Source: Chitinophagales bacterium (GTDB taxonomy: Bacteria; Bacteroidota; Bacteroidia; Chitinophagales; JADIYW01). Taken from it: a DNA stretch of 9,039 nucleotides. The notes below the pieces were generated by a model. That model saw only the letters and a list, made by a program, of their open reading frames with translations. It was not told where the DNA came from and searched no databases. Below, in pieces: positions 1 to 4,890 of the stretch (position 1 is its first letter; every line of letters starts with the position of its first letter). The translations under genes and the position numbers were made by a program. The stretch lies in NCBI GenBank assembly GCA_020848315.1, contig JADLAH010000209.1:1-9039 (forward strand), written 5' to 3'.

Positions 1-68
1 AAGAAATGACCTTTGTTGTTAATGGTATTCAGAATGGCATAATCCCATGTTTTGATAACATCTGTCAT
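1..68 (-). CDS. 5' end of an unfinished gene, possibly PAP2-family phosphatase
   Basis: Reading leftwards from an ATG at 66-68, 22 codons stay open to the window edge, so this is the N-terminus of a gene that continues outside. The peptide begins MTDVIKTWDYAILNTINN. The start lies 8 nt after the stop of the DUF3089 gene, which suggests translation from the same mRNA. The pattern of a short amphipathic lead, then WDxxxLxxxN, resembles the start of many Bacteroidota PAP2-type membrane phosphatases, where a Trp-Asp and an Asn precede the first membrane helix. That assignment is a guess from 22 residues. The open frame and operon-like spacing are directly visible. Confidence 0.55.
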   Translation of the reverse strand, partial: MTDVIKTWDYAILNTINNKGHF

Positions 69-76
69 TTATCGGA

Positions 77-1057
77 TTATTTACCGTTCAGATAGGCTGC
101 AGTTCTTTGCTGCGCGTTTTTCCGTATATCATACCAGAAAAGATTGTAATCCACCAAATGCAGGACGTTTTTTCGGCGCATAAAGGTCAGATTGGTCTTC
201 GACCATAAATATTGCTGATGAATCTGTGCGCTTGCCTTGAACTTTTTCTTGCGGTTGACATTCAGTAATATGCCGCTGTTTCCGTAAGCTTTGGTAGTAT
301 CTGTTGTCCAGGATATCGGATTCACACACACGTCACCGAAATAATTTAGTTTGTCTTTGTATTCAAATCCCTCTTTGAAGGTGGCCCAGGTTACATAGCA
401 GTTGGTCTCTTCCGGTTTTTGACACGGTGTCAGTACTTCATAGGAATCTCTGTATAGCGCGTAACCTACGGCATAGGCACATACCAGCTTCGCTTTCATT
501 TCCGGTGTGTCAAAGAAGTCCTTCAGCAGCCTGCGGCTGTGCGTAGTGCCCTGACTGTGTGAGGCAATGATAATCGGACGTCCGTTGTTATAATGTTGCA
601 GATAGTAGTCAAATGCTGTTTTTATATCCTGATAGGCGAGATCGAAACATTGCTGACGCGCATCCGTTGTATCAAAATACGCGTCGATGTTGGCTTGTCG
701 GTATCTCGGTGTATAAACGCGGCCTACCTGATTAAAAACAGAAGCGTGGTATTTCACCGGCAGATGGTCGATACGCTTGTTGAGTTTCTTGTCCTGTAAA
801 TCCGCATTCCAGGTATTTCCTTTAGTGAATAAGGTCGGATAGATATAAAACACATCCACTTGTTTGATTGAATCACTGATCCATGTTTCACTTTTAGGTA
901 TCATGTCGGCGGCATCCTCTCTGAATGGCAAGGTGCTCCAGTAATATTCATTGGAATAATCCGGTGCCTCCGGCGTTTTAGTTTCTTTAAATGGCGGCAG
1001 TGCTGAAAGCGACACGCTGAGTATCAGAAAAATGAAGCCGGAAAGATATTTTCGCAT
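77..1057 (-). CDS. DUF3089 alpha/beta-hydrolase, exported
   Basis: This 326-residue protein is recognised as a DUF3089 hydrolase, a lipase/esterase-like alpha/beta-fold family of unknown substrate. Residues 1-19 form a signal peptide (MRKYL, a hydrophobic run, then LSA), so it should act in the periplasm or beyond. The family landmarks are DVFYIYPT near 68-75, VYTPRYRQA near 114-122, and the nucleophile elbow SHSQG with Ser168. The latter follows a hydrophobic strand (RPIIIA). A C-terminal LHLVDYNLFW segment supplies His300 as the likely catalytic base. The length looks complete. The ATG at 1055-1057 is directly followed by the signal peptide and lies 12 nt after the upstream SDR stop, without a clear Shine-Dalgarno. 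It is probably co-transcribed with that SDR. Substrate unknown; family call confident. Confidence 0.88.
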   Translation of the reverse strand: MRKYLSGFIFLILSVSLSALPPFKETKTPEAPDYSNEYYWSTLPFREDAADMIPKSETWISDSIKQVDVFYIYPTLFTKGNTWNADLQDKKLNKRIDHLPVKYHASVFNQVGRVYTPRYRQANIDAYFDTTDARQQCFDLAYQDIKTAFDYYLQHYNNGRPIIIASHSQGTTHSRRLLKDFFDTPEMKAKLVCAYAVGYALYRDSYEVLTPCQKPEETNCYVTWATFKEGFEYKDKLNYFGDVCVNPISWTTDTTKAYGNSGILLNVNRKKKFKASAQIHQQYLWSKTNLTFMRRKNVLHLVDYNLFWYDIRKNAQQRTAAYLNGK

Positions 1058-1069
1058 ATCGAAGTTGTA

Positions 1070-1717
1070 TTACAGTTGTATTTCAAAATCTTTTCTGTCG
1101 GTGTACAACTTCCAGAATTGTTCTGCAATATTGACCGGCGTATGTACGGGCGCATCTTCTTTCACGTATCCGCAAACAGTGACAGTGCCCACAAAAATAT
1201 TTTTGGGTTGCAATGCCTGATGCAGGGAAGCAGACAGATTTCTCAGCGCCGCTTTACCGATAGACAAAGATCCATAGTCAGGATTTGGCTGAATGCCAAA
1301 GCCGCCACCGGTAATCAGGATGGTGCCGCTGCCTCTTTTTTCCATATCGCTCGCGACAAGTCCGACCAATGTCATTACGCCGCCAACATTCACTTTAAAA
1401 TCGCGGGTGAGTCCGTCTGCCGTTTCATTGGCGATATTCACCGCTTTTATTTTTGCAGCGTTGTAGTGTACCACGTCAATGTCATTCCATTTTTCCCAGA
1501 TCTGGCTGAATGCGTCTTTCATGGAATCAGCATCGCCGGCATCGCCGACAAACGCGTGTGCATCAATACCTTTTTCTTCCAGTGTGGCCACCAGCTTTTC
1601 CAGTTTAGCTTTTCTTCTTGAAACCAATGCTACCGAAAATTCATTGCTGCCGAATTTTTCTGCTACCGCATTTCCAATGCCCGGACCGGCGCCTACAATA
1701 ACAATTACCTTACTCAT
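1070..1717 (-). CDS. Atypical short-chain dehydrogenase/reductase (SDR)
   Basis: A 215-residue Rossmann-fold protein, short for an SDR (usually about 250). The N-terminal GAGPGIG (9-15) is the dinucleotide-binding glycine motif, and SRR (33-35) after the second strand favours NADP(H). A GDAGD segment (58-62) corresponds to the adenine-binding Asp region, and YNAA (85-88) stands where NNAG normally is. The active site is unusual. Lys155 in GKAALRN aligns with the YxxxK lysine, but the Tyr position is Leu151; the nearest Tyr, 148, is seven residues before the Lys. The Ser position, 13 residues before that Tyr slot, is Gly138 in ITGGG. The reaction is therefore uncertain: it may use another residue or bind cofactor without classical chemistry. 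ATG at 1715-1717 follows the methyltransferase stop by 17 nt, so it is very likely in the same operon. Confidence 0.85.
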   Translation of the reverse strand: MSKVIVIVGAGPGIGNAVAEKFGSNEFSVALVSRRKAKLEKLVATLEEKGIDAHAFVGDAGDADSMKDAFSQIWEKWNDIDVVHYNAAKIKAVNIANETADGLTRDFKVNVGGVMTLVGLVASDMEKRGSGTILITGGGFGIQPNPDYGSLSIGKAALRNLSASLHQALQPKNIFVGTVTVCGYVKEDAPVHTPVNIAEQFWKLYTDRKDFEIQL

Positions 1718-1734
1718 AAAATGAACTTTATACT

Positions 1735-2478
1735 TTACGAATTCTTTCTGGCTAACAAAATATAACGGTCTGATGTTTTGACATTAAACGGATTTAACTG
1801 ATAATCGCCGAATTCTCTGACGAGTGTAAATCCGGTATTGTTCAGGAAGGTGTGGAAATGATGCTGCATCAGCACCTGCACCTCTTCCTTATACATCCAG
1901 ACATTGTCCTCTTTCTCGATGTGAATATTTTTGACAATCTTTCCGTTCTCCACTTCTCTTCGGATATAAAACGTATACCCGTCGATGTCTTTCTTTTCTC
2001 TCGGCACCAGATTGTGGATGACTTTTTCCGTATTCATGAAATCGATGAGGATATAACCGTTATCTTTTAATCCTGCATGCATACTCTGGAATACTTTTTC
2101 ATTTTCCTTCAGGCTGTCGAAATAGCCCAGGCTGGTGAAGAGATTGAAGATATAATCGAAATAATTGATGCGGAAGGGCAGCCGCATATCGTGGACGTAG
2201 AATTCCAGATTCGGCAACTGATACATCGTATTCGCATATTGTATGCTTTCTTTTGACAAATCAAGTCCCACTACATCAAAACCTTTCTCCGCGAGATAAT
2301 AGGCGTGACGACCTTTGCCACAGGCCAGATCGAGGATACTGCCGAAATCTATTTCCAGATGCCGGATGACATTATCCATAAAAAGATTGGCCTCTTCCTG
2401 ATTCCTGTTTTTATATAGAATATGGTATAATGGAGAATCGAACCACAGTTCGAACCATTGTTTTTTCTCTTCCGCCAT
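1735..2478 (-). CDS. Class I SAM-dependent methyltransferase
   Basis: A 247-residue cytosolic enzyme expected to transfer a methyl group from S-adenosylmethionine; acceptor unknown. Motif I is ILDLACGKGRH (48-58). Asp73 in VVGLDLS ends the second strand and should bind the ribose hydroxyls. HDMR (96-99) is the adenine-contacting region, and FDYIFNLFTSLGYF (107-120) is the fourth-strand motif, with the NLFTSLGYF form frequent in the Methyltransf_25-type group. The segment from about 145 to 215 (YTFYIRREVENGKIVK and following) looks like the extra beta-rich insert of this group that helps cover the substrate. The start ATG at 2476-2478 gives a normal N-terminus. It follows the MATE gene by 47 nt and precedes the SDR by 17 nt, which suggests joint expression. 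Whether the three act on one compound cannot be told. Confidence 0.9.
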   Translation of the reverse strand: MAEEKKQWFELWFDSPLYHILYKNRNQEEANLFMDNVIRHLEIDFGSILDLACGKGRHAYYLAEKGFDVVGLDLSKESIQYANTMYQLPNLEFYVHDMRLPFRINYFDYIFNLFTSLGYFDSLKENEKVFQSMHAGLKDNGYILIDFMNTEKVIHNLVPREKKDIDGYTFYIRREVENGKIVKNIHIEKEDNVWMYKEEVQVLMQHHFHTFLNNTGFTLVREFGDYQLNPFNVKTSDRYILLARKNS

Positions 2479-2525
2479 AAAAAATGAATTACGTTTACAA
2501 GGTACGATTTACTATTCAGAATACC

Positions 2526-3893
2526 CTAAGCGACGGGCTCTTTTTTTATTTCTACATCCATGTTCTTGATGTATTTTCGCCATATTCCGCTACCCCAGTA
2601 GATGCTCGTAAAGAGCAGTAGCGAGAGCCAGTATACCACCTCACAACCCCAGGCAATATAGAGTTCACTCTGTTTTATTTGTATGAAATAGTAGCAATAG
2701 CTGATGTAGAAAAAACTGCAGAATACTTCCACTATTGTCGGGACAAAAGTGGCTCCGGTGCCGGTAATCCCAAAATTCATAATCATACCTGATGAAAAGA
2801 ACAACAGCGCAATCATCAGCGTGTAGAACGGCGCCATGGCATCTTGTATCAGCTGAGCGTCATTGGTAAAAATGGAAAATATCTGATGCGGGAACAGGAC
2901 AACTATCAGATTTAAGGTGAGTGAAGTGCCGACGGATACCACGAGTACCTTTTTCAGTACCGGTACCACATCATCTATTCTTTTTTGTCCGATGATATTA
3001 CTGATAATGGTGTTGCTGGTGCTGGCAAAACTCCATACCGGAATGCCAATGAATACGAACAGACTCTTGAGAATGCCGGAAACCGCCAGTTCATGTTCGC
3101 CCAGCTTTTCGACTGACAGGAAGAAAAACCACCACGATCCGATGCCGATGAGATTCTGTAAAACAATAGGCGTAGACAATCTGACAATCGACCAGATTTG
3201 TGGCAGATAGATATGACGGAAAGTAAATGCCCGGTATTTTTTCTGCAGTTTGTTATAAAAGAAGTGTATCGCATATACCAGCATCAGCACCGTATCCGCA
3301 ATGGCTGTAGAAATACCGGCACCTTTGATGCCCATCGGTGAAAATCCAAGCTTTCCGAAGATGAATATGTATCCGAAAATGATGTTTGTGATGGCCATAC
3401 AGACGGTTGCCAGTGTGATGATTTTCGTTTCGCTGATACCCGTGTAAAATCCGTTGAAACAGAATCCTAGTACCACCGGAAATACAGCGTAGTTCATCAT
3501 GTAGATATAGGAGAGCGCTGCTTCCTGTATATCGCGGGATTGCACCACCCAGCCGAGGATATACTCAGAGGCATACCCGAAAAAGAGCATCAGCAAAACA
3601 GAAAGAATGACCGCAAGTAGCAGCAGATGGTCGAATGCCTGTCCGATTTTTTCTATCGTTCCCTCACCGCTGTGTCGTGCAATAATAACCTGACAGCCAC
3701 GGGCAAGTCCACCCGCTATGAAAATAAACACAAAGTAATAAATACTGGCCAGTGTGATGGCCTCCAGTGCCGTCCTGGAAGAGTGTCCCAGATAAGCGGT
3801 ATCAATCAGCTGATTGATGGAATGCGCCAGACTACCCAATATAATTGGATAGGAGATATTCCAGATTTCTTTGTATGTACCTTTTAATTGCAA
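2526..3893 (-). CDS. MATE-family efflux transporter (DinF-like)
   Basis: A 455-residue inner-membrane protein with about 12 hydrophobic helices in two repeated MatE halves, the normal size for the family. These proteins export drugs or metabolites in exchange for Na+ or H+. Helix 1 carries Pro16 and Asp31 (INQLIDTAYLGH), with the same 15-residue spacing as Pro26 and Asp41 of the archaeal PfMATE, as I recall them; this supports a DinF-like, cation-coupled transporter. The second half begins near 230 (IVRLSTPIVLQNLIGIGSWW). No ATG lies in this frame near the start: a stop at 3927-3929 closes it upstream and the first internal Met is near residue 131. The TTG at 3891-3893, just before YKEIWNISYPIIL, is the only sensible start. 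It probably heads the operon running to the left edge. Substrate unknown. Confidence 0.92.
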   Translation of the reverse strand: MQLKGTYKEIWNISYPIILGSLAHSINQLIDTAYLGHSSRTALEAITLASIYYFVFIFIAGGLARGCQVIIARHSGEGTIEKIGQAFDHLLLLAVILSVLLMLFFGYASEYILGWVVQSRDIQEAALSYIYMMNYAVFPVVLGFCFNGFYTGISETKIITLATVCMAITNIIFGYIFIFGKLGFSPMGIKGAGISTAIADTVLMLVYAIHFFYNKLQKKYRAFTFRHIYLPQIWSIVRLSTPIVLQNLIGIGSWWFFFLSVEKLGEHELAVSGILKSLFVFIGIPVWSFASTSNTIISNIIGQKRIDDVVPVLKKVLVVSVGTSLTLNLIVVLFPHQIFSIFTNDAQLIQDAMAPFYTLMIALLFFSSGMIMNFGITGTGATFVPTIVEVFCSFFYISYCYYFIQIKQSELYIAWGCEVVYWLSLLLFTSIYWGSGIWRKYIKNMDVEIKKEPVA

Positions 3894-3911
3894 GTCCTGA
3901 TATTTGTTTGC

Positions 3912-3936
3912 GCGAATGCAAATATATTACATTCGC
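3912..3936. repeat. Inverted repeat flanking the MATE -7 box (possible operator)
   Basis: GCGAATG (3912-3918) and CATTCGC (3930-3936) are perfect 7-bp inverted arms around an 11-nt AT-rich spacer that contains the TATATTTG box. The arms do not fit a terminator because no T-run follows in the direction of transcription. A dimeric repressor bound here would cover the -7 box. The binding protein is not encoded in the window; function is inference. Confidence 0.4.
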
Positions 3937-3944
3937 ATCGCAAA
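3919..3944 (-). promoter_or_regulatory. Candidate promoter of the MATE operon
   Basis: On the minus strand TATATTTG (3919-3926) matches the Bacteroidota -7 consensus TAnnTTTG exactly. A TTTG (3941-3944) lies 14 nt upstream and could be the -33 element, but that spacing is several bases shorter than is usual in Bacteroides or Flavobacterium, so the -33 part is doubtful. Transcription would start near 3912, giving a leader of roughly 20 nt before the TTG start codon at 3893. Confidence 0.45.
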
Positions 3945-4044
3945 AATGGTGAATGCTGCTGAATGGCAGTAAATGTAGTTGAAAATAATCGCTTTTAACG
4001 TTGTCCGGAGATTAGAGACTGAAATCGTCCGTCAACGAAGTCCT

Positions 4045-4815
4045 TCACATCTTCCATTGATCGCCCCACAGACGGTTGCCTGCATCCACATACAGGGTTT
4101 CGCCGCTGATGTAAGACGACATCGGGGAAGAGAGAAAGAGCACAGGCCAGGCCACTTCTTCCGTAGTGCCCATTCGCTTATTCGGAATGCCGGATTCAAT
4201 ATCTTTTACGATAGCCGGAGGATAGGTGTCCAGTCCGGATGAGCGGATAATACCAGGTGCAATCGCGTTGACCCTGATATTGTAGCGAACCCATTCCACC
4301 GCCAGTGATTTTGTCAGATTATCCACGCCGGCACGGGCAGCACCGGTATGGGCCATTCCCGGAAAACCACGGAATATATTGGCAATGATATTCACGATGT
4401 TGCCTTCTTTTTGCGGGATGAAGAAGGTTTTTGCCATGACCTGTGTGACATAAAAAGTGCCAATCAGGTTGTTATTGACAACGGCTCTGAATCCATTGAA
4501 TGAAATATTTTCCGCTGCAGAAGGAAACTGTCCACCGGCATTGTTTACCAGAATGTCAAGTCTGCCGGCATCCGCTTTGATATGATCCGCCAATGCCTGT
4601 ATTTGCTCAGGTTCACGTATATCTGCAATCGCGCTGCGCACATCTCCGATGGCGGATAATTCCGCTACCGCTTTTTCAATTTTTTCCGCATTTCTGGACG
4701 CGATATATACTGTGGCGCCTAATGCGAGGTATTTTTCCGCAATGGTATATCCGATGCCGCTTCCGCCACCTGTTACCAATACTATCTTGTCTTTGAATAA
4801 ATCTGACTGAAACAT
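4045..4815 (-). CDS. SDR resembling peroxisomal trans-2-enoyl-CoA reductase (PECR-like)
   Basis: A 256-residue SDR likely to reduce trans-2-enoyl-CoA (or a similar acyl-CoA) with NADPH in the cytosol. TGGGSGIG (15-22) is the nucleotide-binding loop and ASRN (39-42) suggests NADPH. The NNAGGQF (91-97), IVNII (140-144) and HTGAARAGVDNLTKSLAVEW (156-175) segments closely match human PECR as I remember it ([32 protein letters not shown]). As in that family, YxxxK is replaced by TGAAR. Asp165 occupies the position of the PECR Tyr that I recall being annotated as the proton donor. The frame opens with TTG at 4836, but ATG at 4813-4815 fits the usual SDR N-terminus and lies below the candidate promoter box that overlaps the TTG. 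It could also act on 2,4-dienoyl-CoA or another ketone; the exact substrate is inferred. Confidence 0.87.
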   Translation of the reverse strand: MFQSDLFKDKIVLVTGGGSGIGYTIAEKYLALGATVYIASRNAEKIEKAVAELSAIGDVRSAIADIREPEQIQALADHIKADAGRLDILVNNAGGQFPSAAENISFNGFRAVVNNNLIGTFYVTQVMAKTFFIPQKEGNIVNIIANIFRGFPGMAHTGAARAGVDNLTKSLAVEWVRYNIRVNAIAPGIIRSSGLDTYPPAIVKDIESGIPNKRMGTTEEVAWPVLFLSSPMSSYISGETLYVDAGNRLWGDQWKM

Positions 4816-4833
4816 ACAATATTTTTTGTTTAT

Positions 4834-4860
4834 CAAATTTACACAAAATATTTTACCAAA
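4834..4860 (-). promoter_or_regulatory. Candidate promoter of the PECR-like SDR gene
   Basis: TAAATTTG on the minus strand (4834-4841) fits the TAnnTTTG -7 consensus. A TTTG (4857-4860) lies 15 nt upstream, shorter than the common spacing, inside the right-hand arm of the inverted repeat as transcribed. Transcription would start near 4827, leaving a leader of about 12 nt before the ATG at 4815 and excluding the TTG at 4836 as start codon. Direct promoter evidence is lacking. Confidence 0.4.
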
Positions 4861-4876
4861 CGAGCGTTTGATAAAA
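4851..4876. repeat. 26-bp inverted repeat, candidate repressor operator
   Basis: The core CAAACG-AG-CGTTTG (4857-4870) is a perfect dyad. The symmetry extends through TTTTA (4851-4855) and TAAAA (4872-4876), with one mismatched pair (C4856/A4871), so 11 of 12 pairs match. The 2-nt centre is too small for a normal RNA hairpin loop, and no T-run follows in the transcribed direction, so a protein-binding operator is likelier than a terminator. Size and shape suit a TetR-type dimer, a family that often controls acyl-CoA genes; it overlaps the candidate -33 element of the SDR gene. No regulator gene is in the window. Confidence 0.55.
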
Positions 4877-4890
4877 ATGTGTGCATTTTT

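Larger units (their letters stand above)
3894..4044 (-). promoter_or_regulatory. Intergenic region upstream of the MATE gene
   Basis: A 151-nt gap between the enoyl-CoA reductase-like SDR stop and the MATE start, the longest intergenic stretch in the window. It holds a candidate Bacteroidota promoter and a dyad around its -7 box, annotated separately. No open frame of interest and no T-tailed hairpin were seen, so the SDR gene has no obvious terminator here. Confidence 0.6.

Noticed and set aside
1076..1621. 181-codon plus-strand open frame opposite the atypical SDR
   Set aside because: It is antisense to a gene with clear Rossmann motifs, is rich in Cys/His/Phe as shadow frames are, and has no recognisable domain.
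4816..4836. Seven extra N-terminal codons from the TTG at 4836 for the PECR-like SDR
   Set aside because: The TTG overlaps the candidate -7 box, and the ATG at 4815 gives the normal SDR N-terminus.
4857..4870. CAAACG/CGTTTG dyad as a terminator of the patatin gene
   Set aside because: The 2-nt centre cannot form a normal loop, the core stem is only 6 bp, and no T-run follows in the transcribed direction.
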